A stretch of DNA of 63,855 nt, from contig UZAE01012098.1 of assembly GCA_900617975.1 (NCBI GenBank), forward strand, positions 1 through 63,855, read 5' to 3'. Numbering within the stretch: the first letter of the stretch is position 1; the number at the start of each line of letters is the position of its first letter. Under the pieces are notes generated by a model. It was not told where the DNA came from. It saw only the letters and a list, made by a program, of their open reading frames with translations, and did not search any database. The position numbers and the translations under genes were made by a program. This document shows positions 52,501-63,773 of this stretch, piece by piece. The stretch comes from Rodentolepis nana (taxonomy: Eukaryota > Platyhelminthes > Cestoda > Cyclophyllidea > Hymenolepididae).

Positions 52501-55500
52501 GGAGAGACTACATCTTCTTGGCTTGGCGCTTGTTCAACTTCCGCAGGCACTAATTTATCCGGTTGGACTAGGATTTCGGGACGTGTTTGGCGGGCTTGAT
52601 GCAAGCCAGTGGATGAAGTGGCCTTTGCGGTGATTGGTGGGGTAAGTGTGGAGTAGTAGTCGAAATGGTTGCTGAAAAGCGTGGGATTGGACAGCAGCTT
52701 GGTTAATGCGCAAGAAGGAATCTCATATTGATGTTCCAGTTCGTTCACTAAAGAAAATAAGTGACTCAAAAACAAATTTCTTCTAATAATAAATAATTAA
52801 ATCGATATTTCAAAAAGTAATTTCTTTAAAATGTCATTTGGTCCCATTGTACTAAAAATGAAGCTCTTTTTGATTCATGTAATCAGGTTGATGTTAATTC
52901 ATTTTTTTCTATCAGTTCTACCACCATTTTATTAAATAATTTCAGCATCAATTTTCTATTTAAAGTAAGCTTCGTGTTATTTGAATCACAAAGATATAAA
53001 TGCATTCGTTTCTTTCCTTTCTATTATGCCCAATTCTTACACTTACATATCAAATTTTCTGCAAAGAGGTTAGAGATAATCAAAGCAATAAAATAGATCA
53101 AATGGAGCTAGTGAGTCATCAATAAAGTGAATGGCTAATTACTATTATTTCAAGGATAAATCACTGTTTTCATTTGACCTCCTTAAATCATCTGAATTAT
53201 GAATGAAATGGTTGGTCCAATCAGCAAACAACGGCCATCTAGCTTAAATTCCACCATATCAATCAATAGCACATTTAAATGGTCTTTTTAAGTTTCTGGA
53301 AGGGCGATGAAAAATATATCTTATTGTTTCATTCATGCAAGTGAATATACGGATTCCGTTAACGAATATTTCTTCCATACATTTTAATGACATCATTGAC
53401 TGACCTCAATATTATAGTAACTGGCTTTAATGGCTAGTCGTTTCGTCTTTGGAATTTTAATCTTGAACGCACTGGAACGGATTATTAAGTTCTCCCAATA
53501 GGACTTTATTCGCCACAAGCTTTCCGCTTTCAATTAAATGTGTGTCATGGCTATCCCACTTAGCAAAAAGGTCAACCTGATCAGCCACTTGCATATAACA
53601 TAAACACAGATGCAGGTCATACCTCTCTATATATGGCCTTTGAATGATTGTGAAAAACTTGTCACAACCCCGAATGTATTCAACATCCAAATCTACTTGT
53701 GGTGTAGAATTCGTGTCAATTAAACCATAAAAATGAATTGTTTCTTCCACCTAACTTAAAGCATACGAAGTTACTGTTCTTACATTTAGTATTCAAATGG
53801 TTTTAAGTATTTAATTTGAAATATTAAACAACAAAAATCTTACTGTCCGGAATTTCAACATAGGATCCATCAGATTCATCCCCTCCAGTATCATTCTTCT
53901 TTTTTCTCGTCGGGAAGTTCCGCTTCGCACCCGGCACATGCAGAAATCCGCCTGGTGATGTATTCGATTTTCCAGTGGGATTTAGTGGTGCTTTTTGTCT
54001 GCGCCCACCTTCCGCAGCTAGATCAGATGGAAGCATCTCCACAGTCCACCGATCAGCCCTCTCTGCACTGATTCGGCTTTCATTTGTTGCTCCACCAGTT
54101 CCAGACTGACTTGCTGTGCTTGAAACTGAAATCGCTGCTTTCCTTTTAGCTGCTTCAGCTTTTCGGGCTTCCTCTTCCTTTTGACGCTTTTCTTCAGCAG
54201 CAGTGGTGGCAGCCATTACGGCTTTTGGGTCTTCACCCATTAACAAGCGCTAAAAACATTTCAGAAGACGATCAAATCATCAGTTTAATTGGAGCTTAGT
54301 TAGTCTGGTATCAGTAACTCACCTCCCGTCTTCTCAATTCCTCAGCCATTTTAGCAGCTCTCGCTCGCCTCTGAGCACGAACTGAACCCGCTCGTGAAAC
54401 CATCATCTTTTTTTCTTGAAGCTCTTTAAGTTGAGAAGAGAACTTTGGCGGGAGAGTTAAGTCCTCTTCTGGTTGAGTTGCAGCATCCTCTTCTTCTTCG
54501 TCAATATCACCTTTGGTTAATCCACGCACAATTCCAGCAATAACATCTTTGGCTGATTGTAATGCGGCTTCAAATGTCGGACTTCCTTGTCGGGTGACTC
54601 GCATCATGCGAACAATGTCCTCTAGGTATTTGATCCCTGTTCCAATTTCCAAATATCATTTACATCAAACTCAAGTTAAAAAAAGAGATATAATGAAAAA
54701 AAGATTCTAACCCGGCTGCTCGAAATCTGGATACATCTCCTGAACAAGTTCTCGAGCTTCAAGCGAAAACTCCCGAGCGCAGTTTGCGGCAACTTTTGCC
54801 TTTTCGATGTAATCCAAGACTTTCATGCTGACTCTGTTGACAATAATATAATTCATTTATTAACGTAAAGCGAAAAGCCTGCGAATAAAATTGTGTTCAT
54901 TAAACTACTAATTTACCAATTCCTTTGACCCTGTATTATGCCCACACATTATCAAAAAATGAATGGAACATTGCAACTGCCAGGAGACAGAGAAAGGAAT
55001 TACTTGGAAGTTAATTAAAGGATGGAATAAGTATTTGAACTGGCGAGAAGAAATTCAAATTTCACAGGTAGCATCTATGATTAACTTGATTATTATTCTT
55101 CTCTTGGCAACATGACAGTTAAGTATGAACAGCCATCGATACGATGATAGTTGAATAACCACGAGAATATGGCTGTTGTCATATAGTTTGGATGAGTAAC
55201 ACACCAATCCCTCTTCCATTTAATTATGCCCTTTAGTTTAATTGATTCTTGCAGTCAAACGTAGTGAATAATCTAATTATTTCCAAAATTTCATCAATCA
55301 TATATAAAGGGGGGGACTGAAAGAGATGAGTTATTTCATGAGTGAGTTATTTTCTTTAGGGGTGTCAAATTTAACAAATATTTATTGTTTTCTATCTGTT
55401 GAAGACACTTTTGGTTATCTTAGTTGCTTTGTGTTGAAAGTGAATTAAGATACTTTATGCTAGAAATCGTAGCGACATTGCTTGTTTGGTTTGCTTGGTG

Positions 55501-58500
55501 GTTACATACAAAACTTTAGCAATGGTTATTAATGTAGGTAAAATTTTCATGAAAATTGAACACTATTTTTCTCAGTTTATTTAATTTAGAAGGTAACGGT
55601 CAATACTTTATTTAATGAATAATTTTTAGTTAATGGAGATTCTCATGTTTTGCATTTGGCGTTCTTTTCTACGTTTGGTTCGTAAATTTTCGTACTGAAG
55701 ATACTGTTCATGCAAATGCTTTCTCTCATTTCTAACAGAAGTACCCTTAACGCTTTTTCAGTTTCACTGAATATGCATAGGAAATTACACACGGGGCGGG
55801 ATTAAACATGATGCCAGCTGTTCTAGAGGCAATTTCGTTGCACGCTTGTTAAAAATGACATTGAAATCTTTAAGCTAGAAGGTATTCGTTATTACTCATT
55901 GCACCTTCTTTCATACGTTAAGCCCTATTATGTACATTGACGCATTATGCCACATTGAATGCAACAGAAGTGGTATGGTTATGCACTCTACAATTTCATT
56001 TATCTAAATTGCACTCTCCTTAATGCAAAGATAGCAAAACGATAAATAATGTCAATACTGTTCAACTCACTGCTCTCTCGCTTCAATAGCCTTCTTCTGA
56101 GCCTGTTCTCCAATCAACATTGCCTTCTGAACAGTCTTGTGGACTTCCTGCATCACATGTCGGTTATAAAGTACCATATGGGGTTTATTTCCAGCAGAGA
56201 GGGCTAAGTATACCAGTTTTCCATTGTGATATTTACCCTGCTCAAAAGTGCCATCAGGAAATCGCGTGTGACCATATCCATGTCGTTGATTTTTGAACCA
56301 TTGGCCGTAGTAGGCTAGGCCGTCAGTGCGTTCACAGACGCCATATCCATGACGAGCATCGGAGAACCATTCACCTGCATACACTTCCTGTGTATCCTCG
56401 GCTATTAAATCTAGTTCAAGCTGAAATTATTTAAAGAATGTAACCTTAATACATGAATCACTCAGCTCTCATATCTTACACAACTGATCGAATTCCTATT
56501 TAAGGTAAATGATTAAGTGGCGCTTCATATTACATGTCATTTTGAGTTTCCTTTTGGAGTTACCTCCCATTTTAGTAAAAAAGTCGTTATTTGTATTAGT
56601 GATTAATTATTTTTAAAGAATATATCAATGAATTTTAATTGTAGAATAAATTGATAAGTAATATTAAGCTGAAATTACCGACGATTGAGCATGACTGACA
56701 GTGGGCGAATAAAGTGTTGCAAACACACAATATTTTAACCAGTATTATGAGATGGCCTTTTGGGCACTTCAGGACTTTCACAAAGAAACAATGGACTTAC
56801 TTAGAACTCAAATTGAATAAATTACATAATTTCAGGGTAGAATATGGTTAAAAGGTTTTAGAATCATTTTTTTTTTCGGTTATCGTGCGCCTTCATATTT
56901 CTTATTCTTCGATAATGGAACTACTATTCCGTGCAAGGGAGTAGATGTTTTTGATATATTTAGCAGAAAAGGCTATTAGCGCTACTGTTACCATCTCCTT
57001 ATCTTTTTAAGACTGTCAGGCTATGTATACTGTAAATATTCCCGAATCTTTAATATTTGAACAGGATTGAGAAGATAAAGAGGGATAATATGTGAAAAGC
57101 CTAAAAGAAACTGAGAGAACCTCAAGGTTGATGTAAAATACTCGAATAGTTGAAGTTGATCAAAGAGAGTGTACATATCCCAAGCCATATAAGTGTTTGG
57201 CAGTACGGCAAAAAAGTCTATTAACTGGCAGTTGATTTCTCACTTCAAACTATCATCACCCCACTGTATGCCATATTCGACTCCTACCACAGTATTCACC
57301 TCCCCTTTTTTCTACCTTTGTGTCTGTCTCTTTTACATCTTTGAAATACTCTTCTTTTCCCCCTCCCCGCCCTCTCGACTCTTTCACTTCGATGTTCCTT
57401 CCCTATATGAAGCCTGAAGTCAACTAAAGGGCTAATGATAACCATCAAAACGCCTGCCATTTGATATCATAATAACAATGCTAATTCTTTAATTGGCACC
57501 TTAAGTAATTGCTTGATCCTAGGCACCCCAAGATGCATGTGAATCCCCCCCCCCCACCCCAAAGTTAAAACTGAAAGATTAAAAAACCTTGAGGTACCGT
57601 AACTACCAAAAAGGAAGCGCAAATGCATTTGAAATCGCATAGAAACCTTTGGCTCTAAAGTACTGTCTTCCAAACGAGCGGCGTCTCAGTTCAGTAAATC
57701 TTGTAGCTAATGACGTGCAACATTCTTTCCAACTAGTTAATTTGCTATAATCTTTTTCCAAGTAATACCATCTCCACCTACATTTCCATCCTTATTTATC
57801 AAATGAAAATGAGTACAATTTTGTTGACAACTGAAAATTCAAATGTCATTCAAATAGTCAAATCAAAACATTGAAAGACTGGACATTTTAAAATTGTCAA
57901 TGCTGCATTGTTAGAAGTTGGTTTATTGTTCAGTTGTTATATTTATTTATAAAGCTGACTCATTTCAATTTCTTCATAAATGCTCAATGTAACAGATTTG
58001 AGAGACACTATAACTTATTACGATTTGATTAACTAAATGGATAAGTTCAATAGCAAAAAGTACTTTCCCATTCAGGGATAATTCCCGTTGCGTTAATTGT
58101 TAAACAAGAAATAATTCTTGCAGAAAATGAGAGGTAGCAAAACGTGATTTTAACCAGCTAATTGATGGTTTATTAGATATACGAGTTTTGGAAAACATGC
58201 ATTTATACGGCTGACAGTTGTTTCCTATTAACTCTAAGCGACAAGTAGGATTGTGGAGCATAAGTGCTCTAATGGTGCCGCCCTTGAATGTTGTAAACAA
58301 CTGTCAATAGGCTTAAGATGCTCAAAAAGTTACAAACGTCAAAATCTGAAGATTAAGCATTACAAATAAAAGTAAAATATCCCACGTAGTTGGGATGGAA
58401 AGCGCTCGTGGGTTTGCATTTCGTCTATTACACACCTTGATATACGAACAAATGCTATTTAATGAATTTTCCATTGAACACTAATTTTAGTATGAATAAA

Positions 58501-60988
58501 GCAGATCTAAGAGATTTATATATCTTCAGAGTTAAAACACTTGTTAAGATGAGCGTACCGTATCATTTTCAGCCGGAACAACTTTTGGTAGTGAATTAGA
58601 AGACATGTAGAGATCTTTCATTTGTTTCGCACATCCCGTAGGCAGAGCTTGAAGGGTCTCCTCAGGATATGTAAAGAGTATCGATAAGGACTGTGTCCGT
58701 TTCCTAGCAGAAACTTCAGGAGTTGTACAGCCAAACGGATTGGTTCGAGGGTGTTTGAGTTTATTCAGTCGTTTAATGAATAAGTCTGATCTTTTGGAAG
58801 AAAGCATGAAACCACAACGCTGAGTGACCATAAGACGGTATGTTGCAAGCTGATGCCTGTGAGTTATTGTACCATCAAGAAGATCGTTGTTATCTTTTGG
58901 AGCTGTATAGGGTTCAGGATCAATTGGTGTACCATCAGGGCATTCGCCACTTTCTGACACGTTGTCAATGTTACAGACTTCATCACAAGGGACATCGATT
59001 GATCCTTGACTAAGGGACATTCTACGACCTAAGTTGATATTCACCGGATATGGTAGCTTTCCACGTTTTCGGAGATCTTCCAACTTACTAGAAATAGAGG
59101 CTTTCTTGATTTCGGGGTAGAGCTCTAGTACTTCACCATAGGTTATAGATCGTCGAACGCCAAGACCTTCACGAATTCCATTCTTGTATTCTCCACAGTA
59201 TGTGCCTGAATTAATCAAAAAATGCTGTCGTTTGCTTTTCTCATAATTATCTTTAACTAAAAGCCTGCCAAGTTCGCATTACTTATATTTGTTCGCTAAT
59301 ATGCTTTACATCAAAATTTATTTACATTTGCATGTTTAGAATAATTATGATAAATGTGAAACTCTATCAAATGCCTTTGACTATACTTCACTGGGTAAAT
59401 AATGTAACCTTTTAGTCAAGCGCAATAACAACTCTATTCAATGGTCGGCAGCTTAACCCTTTGTTTGACCATTCGGAGTAGTTTAATTTCTTGTTAAATT
59501 ACTTGCTTAGGAACATAAATCACAGTTCGTTAGTTTATTTTAAAAGGTTAATCGGATTTAGTTGAGCTACGATAATCATTCAGAGTAGAATTAATCGTAT
59601 TTCAGTAAAATGAATCCTTGCTAATGGAGGTAATTATAGCTTTAGTTTCATTAATACCTTAGGGAGTTTAATTAAATCATTTGATTGTTTGAATAGAGGT
59701 AGTTATGAACAAACTTTTATACTCAGTACTTCCCCTACATTCTTCTCCATTCTCTTTTCCCCACCCTCTGATGCATTTACAACTATGCTAAGTAGCTTCG
59801 TGAACTTTGCAGCTACAAGTGTGTTGGCCCTCTAGTCCAATGCCTCATCAATAATTTTACTAAAAGTAAAAAGTTTATGGAGATCTACTAGGCACCATAT
59901 TTGATAAAAGTCACTATTGATTCAAAATAAATAATAATTAGATATTGAACAAAAACTTACTTCTTTATCTTCCTCTGATTAGCTTAACATATTTAGGCAA
60001 ATGATACACGTAGGTCTTAACGAGTGAAAGGAAAGATTAAGCTATAGAAACGCAATTTTGATATAATAAAAAAAGAGACCATTCCCCTTTTATTTTCCTT
60101 CAATTTTACTGTTCTACTTAGTCAACATGTCAAGGTGACTATTGACTATCCACTATTTCTACTTAAACAGGTTAAAAACACACTCCATTACTATCAATTG
60201 TTGTCTGAATTGATGGCACTCATGAAGCAACAAGATTTGATACATATTTAACAATTGTGAAGGACAGATAGTTCATTTAGTTCCATTTAATAGAGACAAG
60301 ACCGAGACAATCGCGTTTCGCGATATCTTTAATCTTCATAATTATTTTAATAATTATGCATAGATATTTATAATAATAATTTCAATTAATAATATTCAAG
60401 CCTTGCTAAAATTTTATGTAAATTTGAAAATATATTCTCACCATTATCACCATAAGTTTCAACCCCAAAGGCCGGAAATCCATTCTCAAATCTTCCTTCA
60501 AATTTTCCTGTGGCGTTCTCCTTCCCCTTCACTCCCATAGTAATGAAATCATCTTCAAATTTTCCCATAATCACCCAATCTTCCCTGTTGAACACTCCAA
60601 ATCCATTTCGCCTATTCATGGCCCATTCTCCCTCATACATAGCACCTGGAGCGTTGGGCCAGAGAAAAACTCCCGATTTCTCCGAACCATTATCCCATAA
60701 TCCGGTATATTCGCCTTGTGATTTGTCTTTTGTGATTAATCCTAAACCGACTGCTTTCTCGTCCAACCATTCTCCGATATATATTCCATTATCTCGAAAC
60801 TCATATCGTCCAGCTGGGAGGCAGACAGGTTTGAGTGGGGCTGCAGGTTCTTTGGTGGCATTGCTATTGTTCGTGGTGTTAGTTGCGGCGTTTTGACCAG
60901 GAGTATTTGGACCAGCTGAAGTTGCCGTGGATATAGATGCCGAAGGAGGTTGAACAATCTGTGTAACACCGAAGGCTGCACTAGACAT
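46468..60988 (-). CDS. jph: Junctophilin (9 exons, whole gene)
   Basis: Join of 60988-60442, 59205-58559, 56420-56071, 54833-54712, 54636-54323, 54249-53844, 52747-52440, 51186-50995 and 46575-46468. All GT/AG, phases 1,0,2,1,0,1,0,0; 2994 nt, 997 residues. Architecture is that of junctophilins: six MORN repeats (~66-225), a ~180-residue joining region, MORN 7 and 8 (~412-452), an alpha-helical region, a long divergent region and a single C-terminal membrane helix. Junctophilins tether the ER/SR (by the helix) to the plasma membrane (by MORN repeats) so that surface calcium channels and ryanodine receptors lie close together. Invertebrates usually have one gene. Unusual: ~60 residues ahead of the first MORN, a 35-codon last exon and ~10 residues beyond the anchor. 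It lies about 11.9 kb upstream of slo1 on the same strand. Confidence 0.95.
46576..50994 (-). other. jph: jph intron 8 (4419 bp)
   Basis: Extremely AT-rich intron that isolates the membrane-anchor exon; holds one retroposon copy (49963-50267). Confidence 0.75.
49963..50267 (+). repeat. Dispersed retroposon copy in jph intron 8
   Basis: Starts near GGATTTCCACGTGGTGCAC (about 20 bp of the 5' end missing) and ends GTCATTTGATATAAATAAATAAATA. It is antisense to jph. Confidence 0.85.
50995..51186 (-). CDS. jph: jph exon 8: divergent region before the anchor
   Basis: Acceptor ATGTCGAATAG|GAG at 51186 after a pyrimidine-rich stretch; donor ATTTTC|GTAAGT at 50995; 64 codons, phase 0 both sides. The frame is closed by stops just outside the exon on both sides. 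It encodes EPTKDRGNQVASYPF... to HSLQQVSDIF, polar and Ser/Gln-rich. It fits the phase of the exons before and after, but has no conserved motif. Confidence 0.68.
51187..52439 (-). other. jph: jph intron 7 (1253 bp)
   Basis: Contains a block near 51900-52070 with more balanced base composition that could be an old repeat, but I cannot name it. Confidence 0.6.
52440..52747 (-). CDS. jph: jph exon 7: divergent region
   Basis: Acceptor ATTTTCTTTAG|TG at 52747 continues phase 1; donor AATGAG|GTACAA at 52440, phase 0. It encodes 102 residues beginning MNELEHQYE and ending in an aromatic cluster (YGFFSRLFFWSS). No family motif is visible; assignment rests on phase, splice sites and position between exons 6 and 8. 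Confidence 0.72.
53844..54249 (-). CDS. jph: jph exon 6: charged coiled-coil-like and Ser-rich divergent region
   Basis: Acceptor TGTTTTTAG|CGC at 54249, phase 0; donor CGGACA|GTAAGA at 53844, phase 1. Residues 661-795. It continues the charged helix (EEKRQKEEEARKAEAAKRK), then a Ser/Thr/Gly segment, a basic cluster FPTRKKK that could serve as a localisation signal, and acidic DESDGSYVE. Little conservation is expected here. Confidence 0.88.
54323..54636 (-). CDS. jph: jph exon 5: start of divergent region
   Basis: Acceptor TTGGAACAG|GG at 54636, phase 1; donor CGGGAG|GTGAGT at 54323, phase 0. The introns on its two sides are only 75 and 73 nt. It encodes an acidic patch (DIDEEEEDAATQPEEDL) and then a basic, helix-prone stretch (RAQRRARAAKMAEELRRR). 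Confidence 0.9.
54712..54833 (-). CDS. jph: jph exon 4: alpha-helical region
   Basis: A 122-bp exon with no start codon of its own. Acceptor TCAACAG|A at 54833, phase 2; donor CAGCCGG|GTTAGA at 54712, phase 1. It encodes VSMKVLDYIEKAKVAANCA... and ends PDFEQPG, which matches the conserved ELSPDFYQPG of vertebrate junctophilins at the end of the alpha-helical region. Confidence 0.9.
56071..56420 (-). CDS. jph: jph exon 3: MORN 7-8 and start of alpha-helical region
   Basis: Acceptor ATAATTTCAG|CTT at 56420, phase 0; donor GAGAGCA|GTGAGT at 56071, phase 2. Contains YAGEWFSDARHGYGVCER and YYGQWFKNQRHGYGHTRF, the strongest MORN pair of the protein, then FPDGTFEQGKYHNGKL as in other junctophilins. 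It ends in VHKTVQKAMLIGEQAQKKA, the start of the helix that spans the cleft. Confidence 0.94.
57204..57467 (+). repeat. Dispersed retroposon, 5'-truncated copy in jph intron 2
   Basis: Starts TACGGCAAAAAAGTCTATTAA, so about 55 bp of the 5' end is missing, and ends CGCCTGCCATTTGATATCATAATAA. It is antisense to jph. Confidence 0.85.
58559..59205 (-). CDS. jph: jph exon 2: MORN 6 and joining region
   Basis: Acceptor TTAATTCAG|GC at 59205 continues GG|TYCGEYKNGIREGLGVRRS, the sixth MORN and the junctophilin-typical GVRxS end. The joining region (~220-398) is rich in Ser, Asp, Pro and basic residues, e.g. RRMSLSQGS and ARKRTQSLS, which resemble basophilic kinase sites. Donor GATACG|GTACGC at 58559, phase 0. 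Confidence 0.9.
59206..60441 (-). other. jph: jph intron 1 (1236 bp); introns 2, 3 and 6 similar
   Basis: Nothing recognised here, in intron 3 (54834-56070), or in intron 6 (52748-53843). Intron 2 (56421-58558) holds one retroposon copy and a C run. Confidence 0.75.
60442..60988 (-). CDS. jph: jph exon 1: start and MORN 1-5
   Basis: ATG at 60988 is preceded directly by an in-frame TAA, which fixes the start (MSSAAFGVTQ). Residues 1-60 are a low-complexity Ser/Thr/Asn/Pro/Ala extension not seen in vertebrate junctophilins, which enter the first MORN within a few residues. MORN units follow: YIGEWLDEKAVGLGL, YTGLWDNGSEKSGVF, YEGEWAMNRRNGFGV, a degenerate one, and FEGRFENGFPAFGVETYGDNG. Donor GATAATG|GTGAGA at 60442, phase 1. 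Confidence 0.94.
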
Positions 60989-61079
60989 TTATAAGAATAA
61001 TTACAAAGATATGGGCACAATTCTTCCTCCTTTAGCGTACGCAACGTTCCCTCCTAACTACATGTGAACGAAAATAGTG

Positions 61080-61260
61080 AGGAATTAGGATAGTGGTGCC
61101 GCTACTTTTGCGCTGGGCAAGGACTGTAAGCCTATTGGCCGAAAGTCCCATCGATTGGGCTGCAGGCCAGCTGTAGCCTTGGGAAGTGCAAATAAACACG
61201 AGGCACAGAGGAATTCGGCTATAGACGGCATTCGTCCGCCATTTGTGTTACGATAACAGT
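61080..61260 (-). promoter_or_regulatory. Putative jph promoter region
   Basis: A G+C-richer island 90-270 bp upstream of the jph ATG in otherwise AT-rich DNA. On the minus strand it has two CCAAT pentamers (61138-61134 and 61158-61154), 20 bp apart, and an AATGGCGG core (61243-61236) resembling a YY1 site. No clear TATA box is seen. Position and motifs suggest a promoter; the start site is unknown. Confidence 0.4.
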
Positions 61261-61655
61261 CAGGTTTTGATTGCAGTGGTGTTTTTTATTTGAATTTACT
61301 TTTTTAAGATTAAACTTTAAAGTTGGGATATTTTAAAAGCCACAAGTCTTATGTGCAGCAAAGAAGAAGATTCAAGTTATCTGAAATTAAAATGTTAGGA
61401 ATGTTTCGATTCATGCAATTGAATTTTACAAAATTATTTCAATCATCATTGTTTTTTAGTTATTATTGACGTTACTATTATATTCACAACGTACACGAGT
61501 CAAACCTGTAAATAGAGGTAGAGATGTGTTTCTTCTTTAAATTTGATTGAATTTCCCTTTGAGATTTAATATTTGCGATAACGCTGAAGTTTCCTGGAGC
61601 AGCAGTTAACATGTTAGTTCACGAATTCATCAGCCTCAAATTCGATCATCATTTA

Positions 61656-61979
61656 ATTATATCAAATGGCAGGTGTTTTGATGGTTATCATTAGCCCTTT
61701 AGTTGACTTCAGGCTTCACAGAGGGAGAGGAACATCAAAGAGAAAAAAAGTCGAGGGTGGGAGGGGAGGGGACAGAAGAGTGCTTCAAAGATGTAAAAGA
61801 GACATACACAAGGGCAGAAAAAAGGTGAGGTGAGTACTGTGAAAGTGGTCGAATATGGCATACAGTGAGGTGATGGTAGTTTGGAATCAGAAGTCAACTG
61901 CCGATTAATGTACTTTTTTGTCGTATGAGTATACGTTGCTCAATGCGTATCACGTGGATGTAAGTCCATCGCACATCCC
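61656..61979 (-). repeat. Dispersed retroposon, near full-length copy upstream of jph
   Basis: Minus-strand copy from TTATATCAAATGGCAGGTG to CACGTGGATGTAAGTCCATCG. It lies about 0.7 kb upstream of the jph ATG. Confidence 0.85.
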
Positions 61980-62593
61980 GATCCGATCATCATTGGGGTA
62001 ATCTCTGATAGTGGAATAGCCAAACACACTGATTGAGTCTAAGGCGATGGTAGGATTTAGGCCGCTTGTCTGAAAAACTTCACGCACCACTCATCTGTTC
62101 AGTTAGTTCGGGAGTTTGAATAAATATGCATTGTCCATACATCGGCACAAAAAATCATTTCCGAATTTAAAATATTTATAAAATTACGTTAATCTCAATT
62201 ATTCGTTTTGTTTTAGTCTTGTAACGGATTAGTTTCCTTATTAAGCCTTGACTGTTCCCGGGAAACGCCATAGCAGATCTTCTACTCGGTCACTCTCCAA
62301 AAATTAGCTATGCTGCTCCGAGAAGTAGGGGAAACGGACGTATTAAACAGAACACGTTTATTACAAATTGCGTGCTTTCACACGTACTAGCAGTTGATTA
62401 TTTTCTTCACTGCTACATCCACATGCTTGCCATAACCTAGTCATGTTTTTTGGTAAGAAGCAATGAAGCCTCGCCCTAAACTACAACTAACTCACTGACC
62501 TTAATAAAAATATTAAATGCGCAGATTGTTTCAATTTGTTATCTGCACAAATCAACAGAGGCGGTTTCATAAGTGTAAAATTGTGTTTCAAGG

Positions 62594-62785
62594 ATGGGCT
62601 CTACTTCATTCGACATAATCAGTATCCTCAGTATTCTCATTCTTCTCGCAGTTAACGAGCCAGAACAGTTTGCCAGGACGAGGGCATTTTGCGGTTACCT
62701 CGAAGGCAGTAATTGTCAGCATACAACGAAGAGGTCAATTCCGAATGTTTCGGCGCTATCCCCCATTAGAATGCTGAGGCTGTGA
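62594..62785 (+). CDS. Candidate small secreted peptide precursor (63 aa)
   Basis: ATG with A at -3 and G at +4. Residues 1-20 are a plausible signal peptide (FDIISILSILILLAV core). Then a short stretch with two Cys (C33, C41), a dibasic KR (46-47) and a 16-residue C-terminal peptide ending PIRMLRL before TGA. AATAAA lies at 62843-62848, 58 bp past the stop, as in a compact gene. The MLRL end resembles myomodulin-type neuropeptides, but the amidation Gly is missing unless the last codon is split by a GTGAGG donor overlapping the stop. It is short enough to be a chance ORF. On the opposite strand from jph, about 1.6 kb away. Confidence 0.28.
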   Translation: MGSTSFDIISILSILILLAVNEPEQFARTRAFCGYLEGSNCQHTTKRSIPNVSALSPIRMLRL

Positions 62786-62842
62786 GGCGAAGATATAAAA
62801 TTAGAGACGATTGGAAAGAAGGCATCTTAAGGATGTACTTAC

Positions 62843-62848
62843 AATAAA
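62843..62848 (+). terminator. Possible polyadenylation signal for the 63-aa ORF
   Basis: AATAAA, 58 bp after the stop codon at 62785. Such hexamers are common in AT-rich DNA, so this is only suggestive. Confidence 0.25.
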
Positions 62849-62849
62849 C

Positions 62850-63773
62850 TTAGTTAGTTACATGTCCGTATGAGTCATACTTTGCTATACTGGTGGGAGC
62901 GTCACATTATGGACGATAATATTAAATGATTGAGTTGAAGATGAATAATTGGAGAACTTTTAACGCACCAAAATGATGCGATTACATACCAAGCGGCTTC
63001 ATGTTTAAGCTCCGTCCAATGCTAATTCAGCCCAGATGTGTCGACGTCACGTGCATTAGTACACTATATAAGTTAAAAAACCTTGCTATCAATTAGGGAA
63101 GCATTTGTGATAGTAAGTTTCGACATCCGTATACTGGACGTTTTTCCAAATACGCAAGAGTCTAATTATTTAAAATAGATACTTCTATGACGTCGGCTTT
63201 TTCGGGTAATTTATTACGCTGCCATTACTAGCAGAGCAGACTTGAACCAGTTGATAAGCAGATAAATTTTCTTTGAAATGAATACTACTGAAGTTTTCAA
63301 AGTCTCTTCACACTATCTTTGACATAAAGCCAAGCCAAAATCCCAATAAATTTCGTTGACCATAACTGGCGTAATATGGAGTCAATTAACAGAGATCCAG
63401 TGAAATCGAGTGATGGCTAATTCATTTGTATTGTACTGTCCAGAAAACACCTTCATTTAGAGCAAATTCTCCTCCATGAAAATGAAAGGAAGCAAAGTAA
63501 ATGAACCCATATAGCTCAATCAACTGGTCATTCAACCCTGGATAATGAACAAATCCTAAAATTTGCATTTACTTAAATTTGGATATGGGGAAGTAGTCCG
63601 AAAGTGCTTATTAAAAATGGCATTAAGTAGCATCATAAAACTATTCGTTTAACTTAAACTTTCTTTGAGAAAATTATTGCGAAATGAACTGATTTAAAAA
63701 TTTCATGACGGCAGACATTCGAGCGTGTCTATAAAGCTTGTTCCCATTTTCCAAAGAAATGCAGCGGGAAAAT
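62850..63773. other. Unassigned sequence downstream of the small ORF
   Basis: No ORF, repeat of the main family or RNA gene recognised. The stretches 61261-61655 and 61980-62593 are also empty to my reading. Confidence 0.5.

Noticed and set aside
53457..53750. 97-codon minus-strand ORF in jph intron 6 with fairly protein-like composition
   Set aside because: It follows an in-frame TAG, starts only at GTG, does not fit the jph phase, and resembles no family I know. Open frames of this length are expected by chance in this much DNA.
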